64,000 bases of DNA from contig LR746270.1 of NCBI GenBank assembly GCA_902729315.2, forward strand, positions 3,296,001 to 3,360,000. The letters are read 5' to 3'. This DNA comes from Spirodela intermedia. Its lineage: Eukaryota; Streptophyta; Magnoliopsida; Alismatales; Araceae. Under the pieces are notes generated by a model. The model saw only the letters and a list, made by a program, of their open reading frames with translations. It made no database searches and was not told where the DNA came from. The first letter of the stretch is position 1; each line of letters starts with the position of its first letter. Shown here in pieces: positions 51,707 to 63,596 of this stretch. The position numbers and the translations under genes are program-made.

Positions 51707-54521
51707 ATGAGTACCAGACAAGCGCGCCGTCTCATGTGCTACCTCGGGAGGTCCTGCTGGGGCTCCAGCGCCGCAGGATTGGATCGCCGGAACCACCTGA
51801 GCCGGTACCAGCACCATGTCTACCACGAGCAGCAATCTAGGTCATTCGTTCGGACGAGGGGGGCCCTTTCGAAGCCCAAAGAGGTCCCCACACGGTTCTC
51901 TGACGCACCTTCCATCTCCATCCCTCCGGCCGTGGATGCTGGCGCAGCTGCCGGCCCTTCCGTCGCTGGGAAGAGAGGATTAATGAGTTGGTACCTTGGC
52001 ATGCTTGACGCCCGGCCCGTACTCACCAAGAGCATCACTGCGGGGCTTATATTTACTTTGGCTGATCTCTCAGCGCAGGTACTCAGCCAGTTGGTTCCCT
52101 TCGTTTAGATGTCTGATTTGTATAATCTTTGACTGGTATCGGCAGCTGTTGAAGAAGAAGTATGCTAGGATCTTGGAGGGTATTTTATTTTTATCAAATT
52201 CTTTGTCATTTATTTTCGAGAATTTTACCAGAGAGCTTACCAATTTTCTGTCTTGGAATGTGTGGTAGAATTGGTACCAATTTGGTGTTCATGGGGTGAC
52301 TAACACACCTCTCGTTTTATCTCATCTTTTTTTGTTGATCTGAAGAAATTTATCTTTTTAGTGTCAATGGATCAACTTAAAATAATTTTCCTTTTGCAGT
52401 CTTTCTTGTAATACTTCCACTGTCTTCATTACAGTTCCGCATGTCGCAGAAAAGACGAGCCAACCCAATGAATTAGAGAAAACGTCCTAGAATTAAAGCT
52501 TAAAGCGGCATTGTCCTAGAAATCGTGTTATTTTCATCAGAACAAGCAATAGGATATTGAACATGCTCAGGTTTATGGCCTATTAATATCCTTCAGTGCC
52601 CCCTCCTCCTTGAAAGTAGCTCGCCCAAAACTTGTCAGAAGATGAACCCTCTTGTACAGAGGTTTGTCTTTGTTTTCAGTTATTCGTTTAACGTCACTTC
52701 CCAGACATAGAGAACTTTACCGATCGTTCTAATTTTAATGTTATTTATGCATTATTAGATAAGCGAGGAGAAACATGTTAGATTTTGTCAATTCTAGCCA
52801 TTTTTTAAGATCTTGAACTTCATTTCGTCATTAATCCGCGGATTACAGAAGAGAATACGCCTTGTCCACAGTCACACCCTTATCCGGCTTTCTTTTACCC
52901 TGAGATGCAGGCTGTGTGCTGGGACCTGTTGTCATATTCTTACAGTAGGTACCCTGATGACGTTTTATGAACTTGTTTCCTCTTTGAGGAATGTTCAACG
53001 TCGTTCATTTTGTAGCAATAAATATTATTTTGCCGTGTCACTAGAACTGTTAAAAGCAAAGAGAAAAACAAAGAGTTCTTTAGAGCTATACAGAATTTTG
53101 TGTTGGAGTGGTGTCAGGTGCGCGCTGTGCCCTTTAGCAGTATTTTTCTCTGTCGTTTTTTATCATTTGGCTTCTATTATACTCTGGTTTTGTAGCTTTA
53201 TGATCTGAAACGCGGGGAAAGGTGTTGATATCTTTATCTTCTTATGTTAATAATCATTCATAGAAAAGAAGCAAATTTTTTTCATCGCTCGTCTATTCCA
53301 CTTAATCTTACAGACGTCCGATTCTTTTCTGCATCTATTTATCAGACAATCACGGCGCCTTCGGATTCTTTTGACCTGATAAGAACATCGCGAATGGCTG
53401 GCTATGGAATGCTCATCTCTGGACCGTCACTTCATTTGTGGTTCAACTTCCTATCGAGGATTCTGCCCAAAAGGGATGTCATCAACACCCTAAAGAAAAT
53501 TGTTTTGGGGCAAGCTGTTTATGGGCCTATCATCTGTACAGTTTTCTTCTCTGTGAATGCCGCTCTACAAGGTGCCTAAGCATTCCTAGAAAGAGTTTAT
53601 GGTTGTTTTATTGTTTCTTTACAGTTTTCTAGAAAGAGCTTACTGTTATTATATTGTTTTATTTTAATCAGTAACCAAAAATATCTGACAAATAGTGTGC
53701 AGAAATATGTGTAGCCCTTTTATGATCTGTGTATTTTTCATCATTTTTTGCTAATCTGACTGAAGTTGAGGAACTATGTATACACCTATTATGACTGTCA
53801 GTTTTAGAAGTTTAAAACGTGTGTTTCCAATGTATCAGAATTTATGGTTTTTCCCGTTATTTTTCATAATAATTAAATGAAAAATGGCGCCTGCAATTCG
53901 CTGAATAAATAATATTTTTATTTTATGATTCAAGCCTTGTATATTTTTATTGCAGAGCAGTGATAGGACACAGCTAGTTAGCTACATTTATTTATTTATT
54001 TGGCTTGAAACTCCATTTTCTCTTCTGATAAATTTGCACGATGAATTGTTGAGAATTTTTTTCAGAAAAGTTTGTAAAATCTGATTTATTAATTTTTCTT
54101 GCACATGAGCTCCTGAACATTTCTGGTTAACCGCAGGTGAGACTGCCTCGGAAATCCTTTCCAGGCTGAAGAGAGACCTGCCGCCTACGATCCTTAATGG
54201 GCTTGCGTACTGGCCCATGTGCGATTTCATCATATTCAGATTTGTTCCTGTCCGTCTGCAGGTAATATGCATTTATGATATCCTTACTCGTTATTTTAGC
54301 ATTTTTTTCAAAAAATATTTATGTTTATGATAATATTTTTAAAATGTTAAATTCCCCTTTTTAGTAGGGGACCCTTTTATTTAAGAACCTTTTGAAGCAT
54401 TTGTTCTTCTCTTTTTCCTCAGCCGTTGGTGAGCAATTCCTTCGCATTTATATGGACCATTTACATCACGTACATGGCGAGCTTAGGCAGGGCCGGTGCG
54501 GTGGGGAGTGCGGCCGCCTGA
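51707..54521 (+). CDS. Mpv17/PMP22 family membrane protein
   Basis: Four exons: 51707-52078, 53346-53571, 54137-54261, 54423-54521, giving 273 residues. The first ~85 residues are basic and Ser/Arg-rich (MSTRQARRLMCYLGRSCWG ...), consistent with a mitochondrial or other organellar presequence. The family core begins at SWYLGMLDARPVLTKSITAG, followed by four hydrophobic helices: FTLADLSAQ, RMAGYGMLISGPSLHLWFNFL, GQAVYGPIICTVFFSVNAAL, and PTILNGLAYWPMCDFIIFRFVPV. The signature YWP.CDF.IF.F.P..L.P is present. It ends WTIYITYMASLGRAG. Mpv17-type proteins form channels or carriers in mitochondrial or peroxisomal membranes; the substrate is not known. Phases are exact. Confidence 0.93.
52079..53345 (+). 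other. Intron 1 of the Mpv17-like gene
   Basis: A 1.27-kb AT-rich intron with no recognised content. Confidence 0.7.
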
Positions 54522-55192
54522 CACGTCATCGATAAGCGGAGCCCCATGTCGAGCTGGCACCGCCACCTGTAAACGCAGGTCTGATTTTCCTCGCATTAAA
54601 AAGGCTTCTGATATTACGGGTCCAGGGCCAACTGGGACAAGTGGGCCCCATCCTGTTGTCATTCTTAATTTAGTGTAATTTTTAGAATTTAAAATGTAAT
54701 TATTTCTATATTTTTATTACTTTCAAAATGTAATTTTCGCGTTGAAAACCCACAGCTCAGACGTAGTCACCTTGGCGCGGGTTATCTGGGCCTACTTTTG
54801 GGCTGGCCCATGGTCTATCGGCTACGTTCCACGAGTCCGGCCCAGCTGCCTTCGTCGTGGTCAGAATACGGCGGCTCCCTGGTGGGCCCAAAAAGATTAG
54901 GCCCACTTTATATCTTCTTTTATTTTTCTGAATCTATTAATTGGGGTGAAACCAATAAAACAGCGAAAGCTTAGCTCTGTCTCTCTCTCCTCCCTCCCAC
55001 CCTCCATCTCTCTCTCTCTGCCCCTCTCTATCAGCAGCTTCAAAGAGGAGCGAGTGACTGAGAACAAGGGAGATATCGGCAGCTACAGGGCGGCGGCGAG
55101 AGCGAGTGACTGAGGAAATTGGAGATGTCAGCAGCCACAGAGAGACGGAAAAGACAGTGATTCCGGAGATTGGCGACAGCTTCTTCTCTCTC

Positions 55193-55230
<38 letters not shown>

Positions 55231-55554
55231 TAGAGCGGGACGAATGGCGGAGACAGGGGGGCCTAGGAGGTGGCCGCCTCTCTCTCCCTTCCTAGAGCGG
55301 GACGAACGGCGGAGACAGAGGGGCGGGGGGTTGGGTCCCAGCTGAGGGGAATAAAGACGACAAGACGAAGGAGAAGGACAGACAAGAATGAGGAAGATCC
55401 TCTGAAGCTCACTTGTGTGGCTTACCTTCCGCTTTCATCCTCTCCGCTCCCTCATCCATCCCCATCCCCCCTCTTCTCTTCATCTCCCGCGACGCCGAAG
55501 CTTCCGGACTGAAGATCGGAGAGCAGGAGCAGCAGCGGGAGGAGGAGGAGGAGA
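54522..55554. other. Intergenic region and NCH1-like leader
   Basis: Contains GGCCCA/TGGGCC words (about 54790-54905), CT runs (about 54980-55030 and 55182-55226) and a short direct duplication in the leader (CTTCCTAGAGCGGGACGAA at about 55227 and 55288, followed by GGCGGAGACAG). No gene seen. Confidence 0.7.
55227..55326. repeat. Short tandem duplication of about 60 bp in a 5' leader
   Basis: Two units share CCTAGAGCGGGACGAA.GGCGGAGACAG; the second begins 61 bp after the first. Confidence 0.85.
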
Positions 55555-57766
55555 ATGGGGGAGTTCGACGGAGCGCTCTCGCAGCCGTCGGCCGCCGTCT
55601 CCTCCAAGAAGAAACAGCTCCTGTCCGCCGCCATGAAGAGGACCAGCGAATGGTCCGTCCTCCGCCCTAGAATTACTCCCTCCGCCAGTGAGGATCATGT
55701 TGTTTTCGTCGTTGTTCTTCATCTTCTTCTGATCTGAACTCCGATTGTGTTTGTTGCAGGATCTTCTCCCAGGAGATCCCCAGCGATATCACGGTTCGTG
55801 CCGGCGGAGCCACCTTCTCTCTGCACAAGGTGATGATTGGAAACAAACAAACAGATCGTGATCCGGTTTGAGCGGATGTACCGATGGACTTCTCCTCTTC
55901 TTCCCGAACGGATTTGATCTTTACTGGATCGATCGATCGCGAGAAGTTTTCTCTGTTCTGAAGATCGCACGGAAACGAATCGTGAATTCGATTTCTGTGG
56001 ACGAAACGATGCGTTAGGGTTTTGAAATCAATCCTGAATTCTGATTTCTGCAGTTCCCGCTGGTCTCCAAATGCGGGCTGATTAGGAAGATGGTCTCGGA
56101 GGCTAACGATGCGGACCTCTCCCTCCTCGACCTTCCCGACGTCCCCGGCGGCGCCGAGGCCTTCGAACTTGTGGCGAAGTTCTGCTATGGCATCAACTTC
56201 GAGGTCACCATTGAGAGCATCGCCATGCTCCGCTGCGCGGCGGAGCACCTGGAGATGACGGAGGACTACGCCGCCGGCAACCTGGTCAGCAGGGCGGAGG
56301 ACTACCTCAACGAGGCGGCGCTGACCAGCCTGCCCAGCGCCGTCGAGGTGCTCCGCCATGCGCAGGGTCTCCTTCCGGCGGCGGAGAAGGTGAACCTCGT
56401 CGGCAGGTGCGTGGACGCGGTGGCGCTCCTGGCCAGCGAGGAGGGGGAGTTCGAGCATGTCGCGAGCTCACCGGCGGCGGCGCCGCCGCCCAGTGGGGTG
56501 GTGGACTGGTGGGCGGAGGAGCTGACGGTGCTCAGAGTGGACATCTTCAAGAGGGTTGTCATGGCGATCAAACGCAGAGGCTCTGAAAAGTACGCCGTCG
56601 GGCCTCTGCTCATGCTCTACGCTCAGAAGTCCCTGCGAGGTCTGGTAAGCCATCGTCTGCCCTATTTTCTATATTACAACAGGGAACGACCTCAAATGAA
56701 TCTCCCGTCCCGTCCCCAGGACATATTCGGAATGGGGAAGAAGAAGATCGAGCCCAAGAAGGAGCACGAGAAGAGGGTGATCCTGGAGACCATAGTCAGC
56801 CTCCTGCCGAGGGAGAGGAACGCCATGTCCGTGAGCTTCCTGGCCACGCTGCTTCGAGCGGCGATCTACCTGGAGACGACGGTGGCCTGCAGGCTCGACC
56901 TCGAGAGGAGGATCTCCTCGCAGCTCGAGCAGGCCGTCCTCGACGACCTCCTCATCCCCTCCTTCTCCTTCGCCGGCGACGCCGCCTTCGACGTCGACAC
57001 CGTGCAGAGGATCCTCGTCAACTACCTGGAAGCCGACGCCGCCGGCGACGACGACGACGACGGCGGCGCCGCCGCCGCCGCCTCCCAGATCGGCGGCCTC
57101 ATGGAGGCCTACCTTGCAGAGGTGGCCGCCGACGGCAACCTGAGCGTCCCCAGGTTCATCAGCTTTGCAGAGCTCATCCCGGAGGCGGCGAGGGCCACCG
57201 AGGACGGCATGTACAGAGCCATCGACATCTTCCTCAAGGCCCACCCCGCCATGACCGACGCAGAGAGGAAGAAGGTCTGCGGGGTGATGGACTGCCAGAA
57301 GCTCTCCCGCGAGGCCTGCGCCCACGCCGCACAGAACAGCCGCCTCCCCGTCCAGATCGTCGTCCAGGTCCTCTACTACGAGCAGCAGCGCCTCCGGGAG
57401 GGCGGCGGCACCGCCACCGGCGGAAACTCCCCGGCGCTGCCGTCCTCCCTCCGGGCGGCGGCACCCGACGAGCTTTCCCGCCTCCGCCGGGAGAACGAGG
57501 GCCTCAAGCTCGAGGTCGTCAAGCTAAAGATGCAGCTCCGGGAGGCCCAGAAGCCAGCTCCGGCGGCGGCGGCGCCGCCACCGCCGCCGCAACCGCCCTC
57601 CATTCCCTCCGCCGGGAAGCCGCCACTACCGAAGAAGTCGATCGTCAACTCAGTCTCCAAGAAGCTGGGGAAGCTGAACCCCTTCGTCCGCCCCGAGTGG
57701 GTGCGCCTGTCGCCGGGGAGGACGAGGACGAAGCCGCCGAAAGATCGCCGCCACTCCGTCTCCTGA
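55555..57766 (+). CDS. NCH1: NPH3/BTB-family protein, NCH1 (NRL31) type
   Basis: Four exons: 55555-55652, 55760-55829, 56054-56644, 56720-57766, giving 601 residues. The N-terminal BTB/POZ domain begins at SSKKKQLLSAAMKRTSEW then IFSQEIPSDITVRAGGATFSLHK (about 34-110). The NPH3 domain (about 200-460) includes WWAEELTVLRVDIFKRVV and YYEQQRLR. A C-terminal coiled coil (LSRLRRENEGLKLEVVKLKMQL) is followed by a proline-rich linker and a basic tail ending RRHSVS, matching the Rx-Ser motif that recruits 14-3-3 in NPH3/RPT2. NCH1 (Arabidopsis At5g67385) acts with RPT2 and phototropins in chloroplast accumulation at the plasma membrane. The SSKKK...KRTSEW start points to this subgroup. Coding GC is very high, with Ala/Asp runs (GDDDDDGGAAAAA) as in grass-like genes. 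Confidence 0.92.
56645..56719 (+). other. Stop-free 75-nt intron of the NCH1-like gene
   Basis: The last intron (GTAAGC to CCCCAG) is 75 nt, a multiple of three, without a stop in the coding frame. Retention would insert 25 residues beginning VSHRLPYFLYYNRE between KSLRGL and DIFGMG. Exons 3 and 4 could therefore be mistaken for one. Confidence 0.8.
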
Positions 57767-58101
57767 AGCGCCGCCGGTAAGGACCGAGGACCCCTTCCTC
57801 CCTGTAAGTCTCAAAGCCCACCGCCAAGCTTCTGTGCATATATTATACAAACGATTACAACCCCCCCGCCCCTCCCTTTTTTTCTTCCTGCCTGTTCGTC
57901 CAATAAACGGGTCAAACACCCAGGTTTTTTCGATCATTTTGTTCAAATATCCCCCCACCTTCAAATACACCATTATCTCTTTCGGCATCCCATTATGAGT
58001 ATTATAATAATTCTTATCAAATATTTCTTACAAGGGAAAACACTCGTTTTAGCCGTAAGAAACACTCGTTTCTTATGTGTACTTCATTAACCCGTAAGAG
58101 G

Positions 58102-58143
<42 letters not shown>

Positions 58144-59998
58144 CCATAACGTTTTAGCCCTTTTGATTTGCCATAAATGGTTTATAACGCTGAGAAAATT
58201 CTCGTATCATTGCCTGAAATAAGTTACAGGTGAGAGGGGCTTAGAAGAACCACTCTTGACAATAAGTCAGCGATCACATTTCTTGGGCAATGTTCCACGT
58301 AATAATAATCCTCGATAAAAAATTAAAAAAGAAGAAAAATACCATGTTGCCCACGCGTGCATGAGCAAACAACATACCAGCACAAGGTTCAAGCTTCTGA
58401 CTTTTACCGCCCTATTCACCATGTTTTAGTTTACTAAACGGGGAACTCTCTGTTGACTAATTGTCATGGTGACGTGGCACGAGCTATTTATGGATAAAAG
58501 TGGTTCAAAAACATCAGCACGTTGCCATGTCAGGCTCTACAAGGGGGGTCAACGTGCCGTAATTACGTTGCAATGTCCCTCTCGTCATAGTAAAGTCAAC
58601 CACGTTATAGGAAAGTTAACTATCGGCTAAAAGTGAGCTCCCTGCCGATCTGCGAATAAGAAGTTGTAAGAATTTCGCGTGGGTTATTTACGAAGCAATG
58701 CTCAAGGTTTCTACTCCCACGTGCCGTTTCTCAGGTAAGCCCATCACTGGGCCCAACCAGTTAATCTCAATCATTATGTGAAGGCCCACAATGTCAAGGC
58801 CTCTTAGGAGGCAAGTGATGGGATCAGATTAGCCCAAAGCCCATCACGGCCCGGGGCAATCCGGGTCCTCATTGGGCCCGGAGTCATATAATATAAATCA
58901 GTCCCGAAAAAAGCCCACGTTTGATGGGCCGAAAAAAGCCCGAATAGTTGACTTTAGGGAACGCGTGAGATCCTATGGGGATCTTCGAGCCCCCAATAAA
59001 ATAAATAAAATAAAAAATAATCAACGGATCGTTTCTTGAAAGGTGTCCTGAGTTATCGCCTTACGGTTCCCGGATCAGATAATTAAACGGATACGAATAT
59101 GTTATGGTATCCGTTAACAGGGCAAACCGAGAGGAAAGAAAAAGGGGCGGCCTTATCCACCACCGGCGGATAGGATAACGCCGGCTGGGTGGTGTGTCCG
59201 GAGGCGACAAACTCATATGATAAAGTCACCTCATCACAGCTTCACATACACGCCATTCTGTGGTCCACTACCTCTCCGGAACCCCCCCACCCTCGTCTTG
59301 CTGAAGGAGATAGCGTAGTAGGGAATATACACGGGGTAAAAATATCAATGCTAATTATTACACTACCCCTCGGAGATCTTTCTTTTCCGATAGACCCCTC
59401 GTACGGATTTATTTATTTATTTTATTGCTGACGTGGATGCGGATAAGACGGTGCCCTTGGCCGGTGGGGATCACCGTTGGGACCCCATCGTACTGTTTTC
59501 CGTCTCTGGTCTCTTTTACAAACCTGGCTACAAAGCTACTTATTCGGGAACGCTAAACATCCAATGATAAAAAAACACGTCCTATTAAGGACATATACCA
59601 TCCACTTGGCAGTTTTTTATTAGTGTTTTCAATAAAAATATTGGGTATCAGGAGGGGCATTCGTGCCACGTCATCACGTCCCTCCCTACAAAGGACCTTC
59701 TCCAGTGCGCCTTCTTCCTCTTCCGTCTTCTTTGTTTCTGATCTTCCTCGGCGGCAGGTTTTTCGAAACCGGCGAACCGTTTGCCGGCGGCGGTGGCGCC
59801 GGCGGGAGATCGGCGGTGCTTGGTTGACCTTCGGGGGTTGCTCATCTTGTCGGTGCAGACGTGAAACTCCGGGGGTTCAGTGGTCTTCGCCTTATCCTGG
59901 TTGGTCCGCAGTTTCCTGTGATAAGGTGGACGTGGCCGCCCGCAGCATTGTCTGGCTTGGATCGCGTGGATCTGGGGGCCGGAGGAAGGGGAGAGAGT
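57767..59998. other. Long intergenic region upstream of the SnRK1 beta gene
   Basis: 2.2 kb. Contains the NCH1-like 3' UTR, a (GA)n run (58105-58140), a patch at about 58450-58725 rich in TTGAC/GTCAA (W-box core) and ACGTG words including CACGTG (58717), TGGGCC/GGCCCA words (about 58740-58940), and the SnRK1 beta leader. No gene seen. Confidence 0.6.
58105..58140. repeat. (GA)n microsatellite
   Basis: About 18 GA units in intergenic DNA. Confidence 0.95.
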
Positions 59999-62900
59999 AT
60001 GGGGAACGCGAGCGGGAAGGAGGGCGGCGAGATCGGAAACGGCGATCCGTCTGTGAGATCTGAAGGTGATGCCCGGGGCAGCCGTGACAACAAATGTCGT
60101 GTCAGTTCGGTGGAGTCGATGGGGAACACGCCACCGGGAAGTCCTGGACGTTCGCGATCTCCGCTTTTGTTTGCTCCACAGGTAAAGGTTGATATGATGC
60201 TTTGATGGGGGTAATGCCCGCTGCGCAATTTTCTCGGAGCCGTGTTGTCACCTGTTTGCCGTTATTCCTGGATTATATTTTCTCTGGTTATGGAATCCGA
60301 TCAGTTTATTGAATAGGTGTTATGCTAATCATTAACCACGTTTCCTATCTGTGTCAAAATTTGATCGAGTCTTAGTTTCTTGATATTTTGTATTTATTAC
60401 GGCGTCGCGCACGGGATCGTAACCGCATTATTTATTAGTCTCCTTTCGCTGCGTGCGTTCTTGTTCCTCTGATTAGTGAACTAAATCCCTTTCATTTTCG
60501 GAGCTGGGATTATGATAGTTCTTTTTGGGCGTCGTGAAATTGTATGTTTTTTGAAACAATATGATTTAACACTATGATGATGTAGGATGATAGAAGTTTT
60601 GGTACCTCGAAAAGCATGGGTTATGCGATCGACCATATTATAAAATGATATTCTATAAAAAATAAAAAATAAAAATCCTGCGCTGTACCCTGCATATTCT
60701 TATTAGTAAACAGCAAACAACTTGGAGAGATGTGGATAGGTTTGTGAGCAGGCTCTTGAAAGGAAGAGATCTGTGGGGGCATAGTTGTGTTGCTCGTGAA
60801 ATTCAAATTTACAACATGTTCAGTGTTATTCCTAGGTTCAACAAGAAAACAACCCCTTCTCGTTCTCTAAGGTGAAAGCCTTCACACCCGAGTTGGATGC
60901 TTCTGGCCGAGCATTGTTTCAAACGTGGAGGAGTCAAAACCAAAGAGAACCAGCTATGAAAGCAAAGAAAAATAGTGAAAAAAAGATACCGACAGCCCGG
61001 AATTATGGGATGCGCTTCTGAATATATTATTTGCTTCTCTACTTTCAATAACCTTATCATCAGTTTTTCCACATCTTTCTTGTAAAAGTTTCCATTAAGG
61101 TGGATGCATCTGATTACCATTTTTAAGTACGAAAGCCTATATGATTTCTAAGTTCAATGAGCGGCTATCTTTCTTTCAGATTTTCCGCCTAGATTTTTCT
61201 TTCCCTTTTGTACGTTGGGTAAATATATTAATTGGCTAATAACCCTATGATTTGAAATACTCAACCTTTGAAAGTGCAGTCCTATTCGAAGGCTCTTGCC
61301 ATTTTTAGGGCCAATGACACATAAAAGTCACATCTACTTTACTTCATGGCATTTATGGATATAGTTCTGCTTGAGCTCTGGCAATGTCTTCTAACTAACA
61401 TTGCTCGCTGCATCTTGATGCTTGTTTAAAGCCAAGGTGGATGTACGTTTCTCATTGAGCCGATGGTTGCCTCAGTTCTGGGCATGGGCATGTAGATTCG
61501 TTATACTGTCACGCCATTACAAATTCAGTTTTGTTTCTTAGGTGGTCATAACTGCTCGTTCTATTTCTCATATTCTTTCCTGTGAGGCTTCAAGGCCCAA
61601 TGTCCACGTATTTTCGGGTTATATAAGGTCCCTTGACTCGCCCCAATTATACTTGGTCATAATTTTTCAACTGCATTCTTTGTTTCAAAGTCAAATACTC
61701 TTCATCTATGATCAATTGTTGGATCTTGCATCGTGTGATTCTCCTAAAAGCCTTTAATCCCTTGTCAATATAGTATGAGACGGTCTGTCATTTCATGATG
61801 CCCCTCATAGTCTTCTTTATCCATTCACCAATCCATACCCGACTGGGTGTTTATAAGGTAAATCTGTGCCTACAGTGCAGTATAATTATAGAATGTATTT
61901 TGATCTGGTAAAGAGGAAAAACGAGGAAGCAAAAACCCACCCCAAGTTATTGCTCAGAAGTCAACCTCCTGTACCTGTTGCCAACCAAGTCAACCTTGCC
62001 ACTATCAGCCATCCCTTTAGGATGCTGTGGTTGTTGATGGGCAGCCACGTCCTCTGCTATCGACAGATTGGCAACCCATCAGAGCTTCTGCTCGTTCTGG
62101 TTCACCAACAACCAGAAACATGGTTGTATTCTGGTTCTGGGGAGGGTACATCGTATCATTTTTATACAAATTCTTGCATCATTTTTGTCTTCTTCTCCTT
62201 GATGACACTACTACCCGGGACTCTACCTGAACCTTTATTCAAGTTCAGCTACATGAACCTTAATAACATGCAATGTTGACCATGTGCTTTTTTATGTAAT
62301 GTCCATAACATAATAAAAATGCTCAGATTTGAGGTCAAATTTTGCCAAGGTCAGATCCTTTCTTTTTTGAGCCTGATTCTGTGCAGTACCACCTTCCTAT
62401 TGCTTCTTCACGTTCTGGATTGCTGCATCATGAACTTGGAAACACAGTCCTACAACGCGTAGATTTCGATCCTTTAATCCTTCAATTTTACCAGTTCACT
62501 CCCATACAGTGGATAGGGCTTATGATTATCATGATGATCTCGCTAAATTATATTTTAACTTATGAAATTGTCCTTGAACCACCACCTTGAGCTGCGAGAG
62601 TATCTCCGAAAAATCTGATGGATGAGGTAACCTTTTTACACGAGCAATTTAGTCATATGCAATTTATTTCCAAAGATAGGTATCAATAGATGGAAAGCGA
62701 GTTCACGTAACCATGAGGATCTCTGTGAAAGAAGAGTTATCGTTCGTCGAAAGGTTCTCTCCTTTCCAATTCAGTTGTTGGGTAATGGCGTCCTGCTCGA
62801 TTCTATGGAAATTATGCGAGTTCATCGGAGATTTAATTTCTTATCCATGTTTCTAGATTGCGTTACCTCAGCTTTTCTGCCATGCTTGCTTGTCATTTAT

Positions 62901-63563
62901 TTTTTGTTTCATTTAAAACCCATAGTAATCCCATAGTAAATCTGAAGATTTATCATCTGCAGTTTATATATATGTATATATATATATATAATGAATGATC
63001 TCTGCCATTTGATGATTTGCTGCGAAAATACTTCTCTTCCATGACAAGAATATTCCACAGGTTCCTGTAGCTCCACTGCAGCGGGCGGTCAACATCCCCG
63101 TTTTCAGTCAATCAATGATGGACGACTCTCAGGGACCCTTGGATCTGCCCTCCGAGAAGGGGATCCCCACCATGATTACGTGGAGCTACGGCGGCGACCA
63201 AGTTGCTGTCGAGGGCTCGTGGGACAATTGGACCTCCAGGTACGCCCCCCCCCCCGCGCCTAGAGTCAACCTACGAAAGCGGAAAGAAAACGTGTAAAAC
63301 ATGGGGTTTTATTTTCCATCTTCGTCTCATCTGGCAGGCGGCCCCTCCAGAAGTGTGGGAAGGACCATGCCATCATCCTGGTTCTCCCCTCCGGGATCTA
63401 CCAGTACAAGTTCATCGTCGACGGAGAGTGGAGATACGTTCCTGATTTCCCTTGCATAGCCGACGAGATGGGCGTCATTATGAATATTCTTGACGTCCAT
63501 GTAAGTCTTCATCCCCCCCCATCTTTAAGAAACATATTTATTTGCTTATTTAGATGGAAATAT

Positions 63564-63596
<33 letters not shown>

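Noticed and set aside
56669-57325. 218-codon minus-strand frame opposite the NCH1-like gene
   Set aside because: Shadow of the very GC-rich sense exon; the Gly/Val/Leu-rich translation is an artefact of codon bias.
60809-61120. 103-codon minus-strand frame in SnRK1 beta intron 1
   Set aside because: No recognised domain or transposon motif; too weak to call.
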